Source: Siniperca chuatsi (taxonomy: Eukaryota > Chordata > Actinopteri > Centrarchiformes > Sinipercidae). From it: DNA of 64,000 nucleotides. Positions 37,501 to 50,041 of this stretch are shown in pieces. Both the position numbers and the translations under genes were made by a program. The stretch spans positions 12,107,175 to 12,171,174 of the forward strand of contig NC_058046.1 of assembly GCF_020085105.1 (NCBI RefSeq). The letters are read 5' to 3'. The notes beneath the pieces were generated by a model. The model did not search any database and had not been told where the DNA came from. It worked only from the letters and a program-made list of their open reading frames with translations. The first letter of the stretch is position 1; each line of letters starts with the position of its first letter.

Positions 37501-40343
37501 GACTGACAAGATTTTTAACTGCAGGATGTTGAGGACTCAAAGTATGTCTTCTACGTCTTCACAGTATAATAGTAGTATCAATCTCCTTAGTATAGTCATA
37601 GTTTTATGTATGATTACAGTGGGACATGCAGACTTAGTTTTTTAGGTATTTACAGCCAGTCTACCCTGACCCAAAAAAGTCACACAGAAACCTGCATATT
37701 TAAATACAAGCCATGACATTCATACACCTTACAAAAAGAAAGTCACAATATGCAGGAAAGTTGCATACTATCACAGCCAATGTTAGGGTTTAAAGTGAGT
37801 CCCAACCACTCAGAAATGGTCCTCAGATCTCATAATTGTTTTGTTGTTGTTATTTTGTTTATTTATTAATTAATTTATTTTATTTTTTGTTGTTGTTTTT
37901 TTTACCAGAGCAAGTTCTTTAATGGGGAATTTTCTCAAAAGCAATTTCATTCAACCACTGTTTGATCCACTGTTAAGATAAGTCTCTCGGCTGTGACCAT
38001 CCCAAATATAGTTGCTTTCTGTACATTAAAAGGCAACAGCAAAGCATCTTCTCACAGCAGCCACAAAGAAGCAGTTTGTCATACACTTACATCCTCTGTC
38101 AATAATATCAGAAACCAATGGACGATATCATCCAAGTATTTAACAAAAAAATTGTACGTATACCCTCATCTGTCAGAGAGGTAAAATAATTTATTTGTTT
38201 TAAATTAGTTGAAATAAGAATTAATTCAAATATTCTGTATGCCAATTTAAGATGGTCAGTAGTGATTATGGAACAATCTGAGTAGAGAGACACAGATTGG
38301 GATACTTGCTTCCTGTCTACTGATTGAAAGTACATGATCATATAACATTTATTGTCAGTTTGTAGACTTGGGAAGTAAGGACAATTTTTCTGAACAAAGT
38401 TTCTTATTTGTATGAAAAAAAGACTTTGATAAATCATATTCAACTCAGAGCTTCTGTGGCTCTGGTTGAGCTTTGTCAAATTTGAGAAAATAACCCTGAT
38501 GATGTCACAGTGATGTCATCAGAGGTATCTTGGCTTGGAGACTTGAAGTTTATAACAGAAAGCCTGCTTTACAAACTGGGGTTGTGGAGTTGAAAGACAT
38601 GGGCATTTACCAACCAGAGAGGGTCTAATGAAAGATGCTATCAAGTTGCAGTGTTTTGTAGAGTTTGAGCAATACTAGGGACTAAAAGTCAGCATATCGC
38701 ATTCTCTAGTTATTTGATTTTTACCATTCTTTTATTTTATTTTATTTTTTTCTCGCAAGTCCCCCAACTTTATGGAAGTACAAAACTGGAGTACCACTTT
38801 TAATGAAAGCAGCAACAGCTCATTTTAAAAGCTGTAACAAGTAAATGCTCAGTAATTTTGTTAGTTTCATAAATTACCTAAAAATTACTCATTTGTCAAA
38901 AGATGATAAATATTGTTCATTGACAAATTGGCTCATTATTTCAATTACACTATCTTAGGGCGGGTTCACACCAGTCTTGTTTAGTCCGGTTGAACCGAAC
39001 CCTGGAGTGTTTACCCCTTTGGTGCTGTTTGTTTGGGTCGGTTTTTGCATGTTTGCACTTGTGGCCCCTTACTTCACTGGTCCACTTTGCATGGCAAATG
39101 CAAACAAGTCGTGGTAGGATCTCATCAGAACCAGCCATCTTCTGTGATAAGACTGTCTGATGGCAGATCGTCTTCCTCGAAATGCCTGCATTATTGAATT
39201 TTTTAATACCTGCTGTCTTTCGAGACGTTTATATGCACGGCCCTCTGAGTCTGCTGATATGCACTCCAGATCAATATTGTCATGAACAGAACCTGATGGG
39301 GCTCCATGATGTACGATATCCAGGTAGAAATTTGGAGGGGTTTGTTGTCTTTTTAGCCGTGGACTGTATGACCAATAATCAAACAACATTTCCACCACAT
39401 GGCTTTTGTTTCCAATTTCTGGAAGAGTTTTGAGTTTTTGCTTTTGTGAACGCAAACCGGACTAGTTCGAAAATTTAAACTCACATTGGTTCGATTCAGG
39501 GACTGAACCTTTGTGTGAACCCAACCTAAGGCACATGTGCTCTAATTTACACATACCAGTAGTCAGCTGTTTTTAGATTTGATAACAAATGTGGTTCTGA
39601 GTGATGCTTTCTTCACTACAGGTGCTGACGTTAATGCTGCTACTGTAGACGGCGAAACAGTTGAATCCTCGTTGGTGTTTCTGGTGAAGGAGGCTCTGGA
39701 GGCCAATGTGGAGGACGCTGCTGAGATCGGTAACTTCTGCTTGAAGACCACAGAGCTACTGCTGGCTCACGGTGTGGACCCCAGCTGCTGCCTGAATGAG
39801 GATGGCGAGCCCTCCCTGACACAGACGAGCCTGGAGCAGTTTGACTTGCTCTTCCCTCTGGCTGTGCTCTTAATCCAGAGCGGAGCCTCTTTGGTTTGCT
39901 CCTGTCACGGTGACTCCTGTTGGTCAGGTTACAGCCTTGTTTTCCAGCGGCTCCAAACAGCCCTACAGCAGTGCTCTGATCAAAGTCACGCCTCTGAGCT
40001 CCTGGAGCAAGCAGAGGTGTTGCTCGAATTAGCGAGGGTAGACGTCCCCGCGTTGCATCTTCCTCTCAGGCTGGAGCTCCCTGTGCCCAGTCAGGACCCT
40101 CACCCCTATGCTCAGGCTCTGGTAGACCTGCACAACCGCATAGTAGAGCATGAAGCAAGCCCTCCTGCTCTGCGATGTCTTTGTAGATCATTCATAAGGA
40201 GCCACCTGCAGCCTTGGCCCCTGGAAGACAGAGTCAAAGCTTTGCCATTACCAGACAGACTGAAAGACTTTCTTCTTCCTGAGCACACATATACGCCAAA
40301 GCCTGGTTGGGACTGCTTCAAGCCCCAACATCACCAGCGCTGA
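34562..40343 (+). CDS. asb6: Ankyrin repeat and SOCS box protein 6, six coding exons
   Basis: Substrate-recognition subunit of an ECS-type (Elongin B/C-Cullin5-SOCS) E3 ubiquitin ligase, by family knowledge. Coding exons: 34562-34671, 35026-35207, 36742-36848, 36952-37060, 37159-37245 and 39622-40343. All have GT-AG borders and phases agree, giving 438 residues (human about 421). The protein starts MPFLHGFRRIIYEYQPLVDA, nearly identical to human ASB6. Ankyrin repeats lie at about residues 55-250, including YYNPLHIAVLRNRPNMVRLL from residue 100 and GKTPLLHALASSDG. The SOCS box is C-terminal: a BC-box around residues 380-395 (LRCLCRSFIRSHL) and a Cul5-box beginning LPLPDRLKDFLL at 406. The start ATG lies 32 bases into the second exon, after a noncoding first exon. 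The last intron (37246-39621) carries a MITE-like element. Same strand and order as ier5l and crat, as in human 9q34.11. Identity is very likely. Confidence 0.95.
38954..39530. mobile_element. Non-autonomous DNA transposon in asb6 intron
   Basis: The 577-base element is bounded by inverted ends: left CTTAGGGCGGGTTCACACC, right reverse complement CTTAGGTTGGGTTCACACA. A TA dinucleotide is common to both borders, but no longer target duplication is clear. The 128-residue minus ORF inside it (39069-39455) resembles no family I know. Superfamily unassigned. Confidence 0.6.
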
Positions 40344-40639
40344 TGCTAAGCTATTTCTAAACTGAAAGACTGAACAGGCCTATAATAATTTGTATAAAAT
40401 GTTTGTCCATAAATGAAACTAAACCTCACAAACCATTAAGGCCTTTGTTGAATTCTTATTGTGTGTTTTCTGTGCCAAATTTACTGACAAATGTGTGTAT
40501 GTTTACTTTAAGATACAAAGTTATGTCTGTGCAAATTAGCCTTTAACTTGTAGTTTGTAGTTGTAGTTTTCACTGTTATGATTAAACTGCTGTACAGTTA
40601 AGTGAACTATATTAATGTATACAGGATGTTGCAAGACAA

Positions 40640-40645
40640 AATAAA
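40640..40645 (+). terminator. asb6: asb6 polyadenylation signal AATAAA
   Basis: A canonical AATAAA lies about 300 bases after the asb6 stop codon, the first good hexamer in the 3' UTR. Transcript ends are therefore expected near 40660. Confidence 0.6.
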
Positions 40646-41394
40646 TGCCACCAGATGGCAGTGTTGCTCTTGCAGCTCAAAAGCAGCTCAGATGTCAGGG
40701 TCAGATATTTAGTTATTCACAGTGCAGCCTATTAAAGTTGTTCCAGCGCAGTAGGCTCCATCTATCTTTAATCCCCTCAACATGATGGCGGTGTATTGTG
40801 GAATTTGTGTATCTTCTCGCTTAGCATGAAGATGGACCAATAAAACAGACGTGTCTCAACAGCAGTGTCCTGATACCCTGTTTTATCCAGTAATAGCAGT
40901 TTGACATTATTTTATGTTTGTCAACATATTACTGCTTGTAACTGACCAAGTAGTGGCAGCGCAGCGCTGAATATGACTCTCACTGTTCACCTGTTATAGG
41001 GGAATAATTGGTGCTATATATATTTACCTATTGGTTGTGTTCATACACCAAACATCACTTGAGTGAATGCTAAAATAAAGAAGCAGCAATAAAATGCTAC
41101 AGCACAGCAGGAAGAGTGTGCCAGTAGATGTTTTCACATGGTTTCACTGTGACATAATGTAGCTGCAGTGGCTGCTGGCGTGGAAAGTTTTACCAAGCAT
41201 TCTTAATGCTTATGTTTAAAATCATTTAAGTTTAAATTCCCTTCCTTCTTTTTTTGCTCCCTCACATGCACAAAACCCATTCTGCTCATCCCGTCTTTGC
41301 CAATAAACAAACAGTGCCTAAAAGAAACATATGATGGTACGGAATGCCATAGGGTACATATGTGTTTGCGGTCCATGTGTGTGTGACGAGCAAA

Positions 41395-41575
41395 CTAAAT
41401 AGGACATTGTGTTACACAACTAACCCCTTCCTGACATTGCTGAAGCTGGAGTGGCTCCAAGGCTTGCAAGCTCTCCAGCTCCTCTTGGTTATCTAGGTCA
41501 CAGCCTCTGAGGAGAAGAGCCTCAGCAGCAGCAGCAGCAGCCCGGCATGACACACGCTTCACTCTCCTGTCTGTC
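41395..41575 (-). other. Possible orphan exon (unverified)
   Basis: The minus strand after an acceptor-like TTTTGTCAG (near 41583) reads EIETDRRVKRVSCRAAAAAA, then EALLLRGCDLDNQEELESLQ. It approaches a possible donor (GGG, then GTTAGT). The composition is protein-like and the stretch is open for about 60 residues, but a GCT/CAG repeat inflates it. No family recognised; it could be chance. Confidence 0.2.
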
Positions 41576-43484
41576 TCAATCTCCTGACAAAACCTCAACA
41601 CTGGCCCTGGTCGATGGAGAGGAAGAGAGGGGGTTGCAGGAGGCAGAACAGTGGAAAAAAAAAAGTTACAGAGACGGCATAGGTGGAATGGTTATGGGAG
41701 CACTCATGGAGGACACATGCAAATGGTAATGGCAATGCTGGATTACATTTATACAATACACTAGCTGTAGGAACATAATCCACCCAACCAACAATCTCAA
41801 CGCCGGAAAAAAAAACAGCCTTCTTCCATAGAGTCCAATCTTGTAGAAGGCAATAGAATAGAGATAGTGGGGGGAGGGCTAAGCCAGTAGCCAGTTTATT
41901 GGAAAACAGTGCGAGTGAAGCTCGGTACTGAAATTAGTTATTGATCTATTCTCTCCCTGAAGCCCATGGGTCTTTCCCACCACACCTGCTCATTCTCTCA
42001 CAGCCTTTTCTTTCACCGCAACCCATAGTATCTTTCAACCTTCGAGCTTCTGCGTGTTTTTGTTTGTTTTGTTGTTCTTTTATTTTCTTCAAATCACCTT
42101 TTCATACGGAGAATATTCGTGGTATCTACTAGAACATTTGATATTTTAAAACTACAATCTCAATGGTTTTTTGGGGGGCAACAAACCAAGAACTGGTTGA
42201 CAAAATAACACTTTTATAAGCTTTATAGTCAACAAATTATACACAATAAGTCCAAAGGGGACCTTTAGCATTTTGAAATGAAAACCTTATATGACATGTT
42301 TGGTATGTTTCCCTCTTTATTTAAAATTCTTTATTTCAATTAGTTATTTCTTTGCATAATATATTTTCCATGTTAAATGACCAAGTGCGTATTTTTCATT
42401 CTCTATTCTTCTTAGTCTTAACCAGTCCCTGACACCATCTTTTCTGTTTTCAACTCATCCTCTTCAGCACTACAGATTAAAGAATATGGAAGCTTGATTC
42501 GTGTCATACTTCTAAAAAATAAAATGTAGTCCAAGGACATTTAATAACACATAGTAGAGAAGATGTTTTGAACGATAAACCCACAAAAATGTGATTTTAT
42601 TCCATTGACTCAAACTAGAACAAATTTTATTGATATGAATTCATAAAAGTAAGTACAAGGCTCTTGAGCAAGATAAAAATTAACTACTGTAATGTACATT
42701 GCCTGTCAGCCATGAGCACAAAACCTGGAGAGGAAATCCAATTTTTAAAAATAAATTTGGACAATAACAGCTTTAATTTGAAATTCAATGGAATTACTTC
42801 AAAATAATGCAGTTTTTTGTTCATGTTGGTGCTTGTTGGCGGAGTTCCTAGCCTGGCCCTAACCTTTTCATCTACCACCACGTCACTAACTGAAAGACAT
42901 TGTGGTCTGTTCCAGACCTTTTCTTCTATAGAGTGCAGCCTGTGCAGAATGTGCATCTCCTTGTCTTTCACTAGACATTGTCTAGACACGGGATAATTGC
43001 AGACATCACTGAACACTCAGCTGCTGCCTGAAACCTCATGGGAGTTGAGGTTGACTTTGGAGGGAAATGGTCAGTGAGGGGGTCACCCTTCATGCTCACA
43101 CCCCTTTAGATTGCATGTTTATGTGTTTGCCTATACATCTATGTTACTGCGTGTGTTTGCTGGTGTGAAGGCAAGTGTGGATTCAGATGTGTGTGGGAGA
43201 GAGAAGAAGAAAGAGCGAAAGAGAGCGCAGACATTGAAACACACAGTGTTCATAACCACAGATGTGGTGACTTCATCAGAAAAAAATGTACCCAGTCCTA
43301 TTTCTCTGCTAGTGTTGATGGAGCTCGCCAGAATTAATGGCTGTTAATACTAAGATGAAGGAAAGCAAATTCTCACTGGATATCAACATTTTCTGCACTT
43401 ATGCTGGATTCCATACTGCATATTTTATCTCCTATACGATTATTGGTGTTTGGCTCAGTCACTTTTAAATGTTGAGCTTTGACT

Positions 43485-43486
<2 letters not shown>

Positions 43487-43539
<53 letters not shown>

Positions 43540-43541
43540 GG
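43487..43541. repeat. (GT)n microsatellite
   Basis: About 50 bases of GT, followed by a G-rich segment. Confidence 0.95.
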
Positions 43542-44460
43542 GGGGTGGTGGTTGGTTTGAGATGGCTGCAGGTCGCCGGGTTCACCCAGGGCATAGGACT
43601 AATTTCAGTGGGGGTGGATTGGATACAGGAAAACTGAATCCTGTTGGGGCAGGCCACCTTCTCGGTCTGCTCCAGGTGTCGGTTCCTCCTTTAGACTGAC
43701 ACACGCTAACTGTTGTGCTCATCAGCCTTTATAGTTTCATTTAGCTTAATGCTGTAAGATTACATTGAAGGGTTTTTGTATGTTTTCCACAGTTACCCTA
43801 CTTTTTGTCCACTTTTATACTATTTTATACATCTCTTAGATGTTATTTGACTTAGATACTATTCCAGAATGTGTTTTACTACATGCCGGTAGTTTTTTGT
43901 TAAGCTTAGGTGGTACTTTTTTATCGAATCTCTTTGGATAGAAAATAGCTAAGTTAAGTAACCATACTGCTACATAGGCTACTAGTGTTAACACATATCT
44001 GTTCTTTGAGGGGGAATAATTTGAAAGTGTAGCACACCAAAAAGTTACAGTTCCACACTCCAACTCCTATTTTAGAAGCACACAAATCCACCACCCTCTA
44101 CATTTCTACAACTGACGCCATTTCACAGAAATTCCAGACAACTGGCGCCTGAGCTCTGCCTCCTAGAAGGACATGATGAATAGGACACACCCTTGGTATG
44201 CTAGTGAATGGTAGAATATATGGCACACTGCAGTGTTACAGCCTAAATTCATTACAGCTTCTCGTCCTAGCTCTTTAGAGTGTCGTTTTCTCTGCTTTTC
44301 TCCCCCCTGCGTTTCATGCTGCTCGCCTATTTTTAAAAGCCTGAATTTGAGTGAAATGCATTGAGGCACCAGTAAGGCGAGCTACAGCTCTTTCCAGCGC
44401 TGGTTCCTGATCCACCTCTTTGTTGTGGTCTATGCATGCCTGCTCTAGTCACATGACTGC

Positions 44461-44474
44461 GTTTCTATGGCAAC
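44461..44474. promoter_or_regulatory. X-box-like RFX motif
   Basis: GTTTCTATGGCAAC, the reverse complement of GTTGCCATAGAAAC, is a near-ideal RFX X-box. No gene start was recognised beside it. A second, weaker motif lies at 45008-45021. Confidence 0.45.
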
Positions 44475-44880
44475 TCGGGTTTGAGTAATCATTTGCGTTA
44501 CGACCTTTATTCCCTTGAGGAAAGGGGAGGGGGAGGTTAGACTGAGCCTGTAGAAAGAGGGAGCAAGAGGAAAGAGAAAAGACAGGCAGAAGGGGAGCGG
44601 CGGAGAGGCACAGGGAAAGAAAATAGGCAAAAGCGACAGCTATAGAAGGAACATTTTTCCCTTTCTTGCCTTTATATTTTGTATTTTATCTTTTTCTCTT
44701 CATACTGCAAGCCAACCTCTACGTCTCCGTATTCAGGAGTTGTGGAAAAATACGAAAGCCTGCCACTAAACACTGGGTTGTGTGCTTCAGTTTCACCATA
44801 ATATCTTTTGTCTTGTGACTCACTCAATGACTAGGGCAGGCGAGTGAGAGGCAGCAGTCATGTATGTTTCATAAGGGTCT

Positions 44881-44904
44881 ACACACACACACACACACAC
44901 ACAC
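44881..44904. repeat. (AC)n microsatellite
   Basis: About 24 bases of alternating AC lie between the two X-box-like motifs. Confidence 0.9.
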
Positions 44905-45007
44905 TCCTCCCCTTCTTCTTCTCTGAGGAAAAGCAGTACTGTGCCACATGTGCAAGTCTCAGCAGAAACAGATTCTGTATGTTCCTGTTTCTTGCTCTCC
45001 CGGCTGC

Positions 45008-45021
45008 GTTGTCATGGTTAC
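45008..45021. promoter_or_regulatory. Second X-box-like motif
   Basis: GTTGTCATGGTTAC (reverse complement GTAACCATGACAAC) departs by about one position from the RFX consensus. Confidence 0.35.
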
Positions 45022-45639
45022 CAAGCTAGTCCACCAAGGCACCAGCTCCTCTCTCTCACTCTCTCTCTCCCTCTCTCTCGCCACCGTTGGGTGATTCAAC
45101 CCATCAGTTGGGTTGTGTCATCTCCTAGATGGAGTTTCTAGCTCTCATGTCTCCTAAATGGAGTTTTTCAGTTTAGGCTTGTATTCCAATTGGATTTTAG
45201 TTTGAGAAAATGGAATAGATGTGGGTGGGTGGGGTAAATGGGTGGGTTTTGCGGGTGTATTTTACCAGCAGTGGGGGAATCCAGCATTGACAGGAGGTGG
45301 GCTTGACTGGGGGGCTGGTGATAGACGCTATGGGGGTTGTGTGCTTGAGGTGGTGCTGGTGCTGGCTGCTTCCAGGTGCCTGCGACTGGGGCTGAATATG
45401 AATGAGGGGCCCTGGTTCTCCAGAGATGGCGGCTGGGGAGAGAGCTGCTAAAACCAGAGACCAGTGGAGCCTGACTGGTTGAGAGGCCCCCACAAGCTGC
45501 TGACAGGAGCTGGAGCTAGCCATCACGTTAATTAGCGTTTTTACTCTAGCAGCAGCGAATAGGGGGAGTGGGTTAGAGAGGGATGTGGGGGTGGTATATG
45601 ACTCATAGACACAGTATGGTTTATTCATGATGGAGGAAG

Positions 45640-45651
45640 GGGATGTGTGTG

Positions 45652-45705
<54 letters not shown>
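45640..45705. repeat. (GT)n(GA)n compound microsatellite
   Basis: A GT run at 45645-45675 passes directly into a GA run to about 45703. ORFs spanning it are artefacts. Confidence 0.9.
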
Positions 45706-45707
<2 letters not shown>

Positions 45708-46611
45708 CAGACATTTGATTTGCACACAGTTCTGTGTGTGTATGTGTGTGTGTCTTTCCTTAGTAGATCACTGATTGGCACCAAGCCAAGATATTATTAT
45801 GTCTTGACCATAAACCCATTTTTTTTCTATAATTTTACAATACACATCTGAAATGAATTCCTTTTATTTGAAACTAGATTGTTCCTGTGACTTTGTGATA
45901 CAACACATGCTAAGATAAAGATAATACGAGCCACAGACTAGGAACTACATTGTTAATTTATTTCTGTGTCTACTATTACCGAGACTTCATTGATCACAGG
46001 CTTTTGAGGCCTGTCTGGGAAGCATCAGACTGATGAAATGGGTTAAGGGGGCCTCTCTCATAGGTGGCCTGACCTTGTCTCCTTTGCCTCAGCCCCTGGC
46101 AGTGATCCTCACCCTCCTGAGGGATGCACGGGATCAATAGATACCCACACCAATCACCCAGGACTCCCCATCCAGGTCGAGCAGAGCTGAGGAGAAGAGC
46201 TGCTGCAATATAAAGAACATTCCAGAAGAAGCATCTCCTCCTCAGTCTGTTAGCTTGCTTCATGCCAGAGCAGGGATACGAGGGCTTGTGTGTTTGTTTG
46301 TTTGTGTGTGTGTATAAGAGGGTGTAAGGGGGGGGGGTTACATTACAGCTATGCTATTGTCTAATTGTCTCCTCTTATCATTAGTGACAACCATGACCTC
46401 TGTTATTGGCATATCTGCATTCTGCCTGCACTGCAGAGCCTCCACCACACTACTCGCAGCGTTTTCTCTCCCAAGAGCGGCAGGGCCCTTGCCTCATAAA
46501 TACAAACACAATCTCTCCTACACCTCCTGACTGCAGGACAGGACTCCACACATATCTGCCCGTGGAGCGTAGCCCATTTGCATACATATTAAAGTGACGC
46601 CTCAGAAAAAA

Positions 46612-46668
46612 GGAAGAGAGAGAAAGAGGGGGGAAGAGGGAAGGAGGGGAGGGGGAGAGAGAGAGCGG
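46612..46668. repeat. Purine-rich GA/GGA low-complexity tract
   Basis: Almost pure purine for about 55 bases. Confidence 0.85.
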
Positions 46669-46974
46669 GTATATGCAAACAAGGCTTTCATCTAATATGC
46701 AAGAACCGGCAATGCTCTGGCATAAATCTGCATCTGAGCTCAGGCAAAGGGAGCGGAGCCCATTTGACAGTAAATGGGTTAGGGATGGCTGTCAGGTGCA
46801 CAGGGGAACACTGTTACCCCACAGAGAACCAGGGCAATTGATCAGTATGGCATGTCACATATAGCAAGAACTACAAAGTAACAATATAGCATGCTAATTA
46901 AGACCTATGGATGGTATTAGAGGGAAAAAATTAAAGATATATGTCAGGAAAATATGGAATGCTACAAGGAAAAG

Positions 46975-47595
46975 TTCAACATTTTATTCAATATGATTGT
47001 TCGTTGTTTGGTTTTTCTACAGATTAAACAAGCAAGGCAAAAAGTGTTAATTAGTGAACTTTAGAGATGCTGGTAGGCACATTTTGTTACCTTTAGACAG
47101 AGCTAGCTGTTTCCCCCTGTTTCCAGTCTTTATGATAAGCTAAACTCACAGACATGTAAATTGGTATCGATCTTTCCCAACATAATTAGAAAATGTTAGC
47201 ATGCTAGCACACTAAACTAAGATGGTGAACATCTAAACATTATACTTGCTAAACATAAGCCTGTTAACATTGTCATTGTGAGCATTTTAGCATGCTGACA
47301 TTAGCATTTAGCTACAAAGCACTGCTGCGCCTAAGTACATCTGCACTGAACCACTAGCATATTTGTAGACTCTCAGTCTTGTTTTACCTTTGGACACAGC
47401 CACGCTAGCTGTTTGCCCCTGTTTCTAGTCTTTATGCTAAGCACTAACCGTCTGTTGGGTACTGCAACATATTTATCATGCAAATATATAATATATATAA
47501 TATATAGTGCTGTATAGATCTTCTCATCTAACTTTCGGCAAGAAAGCAAAAACAAACATATATCCCAAAATGTTAAACTATTCCTTTTAAAAAGG
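46975..47595. repeat. Composite of two dispersed teleost repeats
   Basis: 47000-47150 and 47385-47595 carry the TAGCTTAGC-family repeat (GTGCTGGTAGGCACATTTTG-like block, GTTTCCCCCTGTTTCCAGTC). Between them, 47190-47385 is a copy of the TTAGCATGCTAACATG repeat, including CATTGTCATTGTGAGCATTT. The layout suggests one repeat inserted in the other. No genes are seen here. Confidence 0.6.
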
Positions 47596-49899
47596 CAAAG
47601 CATTTGTTCCAAAAGCATACTGTACTGTATGTATGCTGCATGATCCTATTAACTTATAATGAAATGTATGTATCGTCCCCAAACAGGCAGATGTTCAACA
47701 CTTCTAGAACATTTTTGCACAAGCAAAAGTAGAGCGCATGATGGCAGTGCTAAAGCAAAAAAAAAAAAAGTGCACTAGTGAAACTTTACTTACTGTCTTC
47801 AGAAACTGGAGTGCTGCTATGAGCTCTGGGTTTCCCCTAACTCTGTGAGTATTTCATGTTGGACACCCTTGAACTCCTTTTCCTGTTTTCCTGCCTGAGC
47901 ATGCTGCATTGAAGCCCACCATTCTGTCTGCACAGGTGATCTTACGCACAGGAAATGGAAACTTTGAATGTGCATGTGTCATATGTGTGTGTGCGTGCAG
48001 TGTTTGTGCGTGCGTGTGAGAGAGTGTTGGAATGGGGGGGTTGAAACAGGATATGTTGGGAATTACACAAAGCACAAAAAGTGTCACATGATCTGAAACA
48101 CAGGGTTGATTTATTTGGCTTCAGAAAGCATCTGTTGCATGTGGTTTGGAGGAGAGAATGTTTTCCTTCTTTGCTCTCAGTGTGCTCAGACACAACACAT
48201 GGAAACATTTTCTGAGAGGCCATGGGTCTGTGAAAAAAAGCTCCAGACATTTTATTTCTTCTCCCTCTTTTCTTAGCTTTTTCGGTTCTTTTTTTTCTCT
48301 CTCAAACTGATTGAATTACATACATCTGCTTGCCACATGTAGAAATATCTCTCTAATGAATATTTGTGATCCAATCATGGGGTTGTGACGTGCAATTAGC
48401 AGATATGTTAATAGTTTATTTTGGTAAGAATCAACTGTTAGAATGGTGCACCAAGTGGTGGGCTCTTCACCTATTCCATGCAAGTGTGGCAGGGATGTAT
48501 CAATGAACAGCCTCTGTTTCAGTCTGTAATAAATACACTTCCACTCACATGAGACAGTTGCAGTTCTGCTCTATTGTCTGCCATAAATATGCTGGAAGGG
48601 TTGGTTAAATATTGATAACACCAATTTTCTGCCCCCCCACCACCACACACACACCCACCCTCCAACCCCTCTCTCCATCACCACTGCACACACAAACACG
48701 TACACATATACACATCTCACACTCATACCAAACCCCTCCTTCTGTCTCTCCTTCTATCTCGCGGTTATTTCACCCTCACAGTAACCTTGCTTATGCATAT
48801 TGCATATGTAAATAAAGCACCCCGCCTCTGAAGTAATTGTGTGCATCTTCTGCAGAGCTGCATATCTCAGCTCTGTGTTTAAGAGGACGCACTATGGAAA
48901 GACTGCATTCTCTTTGTTTAGCAGTGATTCTTTTCTGTTTGGACTCATTCACCAACTCAAGAACTAAAGATTTATTGATAAGAAAAGTACTGGAAGTACA
49001 ACTCTTTTTCTCAATTTTTTAGAGTTAAGAAGGAGTTGGGTATGGGCGGGGCTGAGTCCCTTGTCCACGATTGCCCAAGATACACTTGTACCTAAAATCC
49101 TTTATCAACACAAGTAGTATGAAGTAACTATATTATGTAATATTCAGGTTGAATACAAATGTAGAAACACAGTTTTAAGTGTAAAAATGGTTTGGATGAG
49201 AACTTTTACGTTGCTGGAGTTATAAAATTGTCATCTTCCATCATTACTATTTAGTTAATTTCAGCTCATAACACATAGTTCAATTATTTAACTATGACTT
49301 ATCAGATGTGTTTATTGTTCATGTCAAAGTTACAGTGGTATTTTTCATGTCTTTACAAATCTCACCGAAATGAGAATGTCTTGTTTGTCTCAAGTGAGAG
49401 ACATAAAAAAAATCATCAGTGGCCAATGTTGTCACACCAGTTCAATGGAGTGGTATAGTTTGTTGTCCTAAAATCCGGACGCATTTGATACTATTTGTGA
49501 AGTAAGAAAGAAATTACAAGACGGTTTCTCTTTGTCAGCTGTATGTGTGGTTTGTTTATGTGCTGTAAAAAATTAAAAGAGTTTAGTTTTCTCTTCTAAT
49601 TTGTGATGATGCCGTATTAAACTAGATTCTGTGGTAGGTGTTTCTAATATTTTCTTCACATCATTTAGAAATCTGAAAGAATAAAAATCAGAAACATATA
49701 ATTAAAAGTTAAGTTAAAATATAATGAAAAACCTCCACAAACTACCATACATATGAATCAACACCTTCCCAAGACTTTGTTAACAGCTGTTACAAAAAAT
49801 GCACAACATTTAGGAAGGATTTATTATAGAACTGTTGTATTGAATAGCATTACAATGTACAAGGTAGTATTGCAGTCATTCCTAGTATAACTATACTAT

Positions 49900-50041
49900 A
49901 CAATCTAAATTGAACTATACTAAACTATACTTAATATAAAAATAGAAGTGTACATGTATTGTGTATATCTGTATGTTTCTTTGTGGAATATGTACAGGCT
50001 GTGAAAACAAATCCGGACAATAAAGACTATCTATCGATCTA
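49900..50041 (+). mobile_element. LINE/SINE 3' tail
   Basis: It ends GGACAATAAAGACTATCTAT followed by CGATCTAGA, a retroelement-type 3' tail with tandem CTAT. The body was not recognised. Confidence 0.4.

Noticed and set aside
39480..39505. tRNA B-box-like string GGTTCGATTC
   Set aside because: It lies at the end of the inverted-repeat element, with no A-box or cloverleaf around it.
42684..43016. 110-residue minus ORF
   Set aside because: No recognisable domain, repeat or splice context; AT-rich composition fits chance.
43373..43699. ORFs on both strands with His-Thr or Val-Cys runs
   Set aside because: They are translations of the GT microsatellite; no family similarity.
45197..45851. 195-residue minus ORF and overlapping plus ORFs
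   Set aside because: They span the GT/GA compound microsatellite and G-rich DNA; composition is biased and no domain is visible.
48894..49022. ORF starting MERLHSLCLAVILFCLDS, resembling a signal peptide
   Set aside because: It stops after about 42 residues without a convincing donor or promoter, so it was treated as chance.
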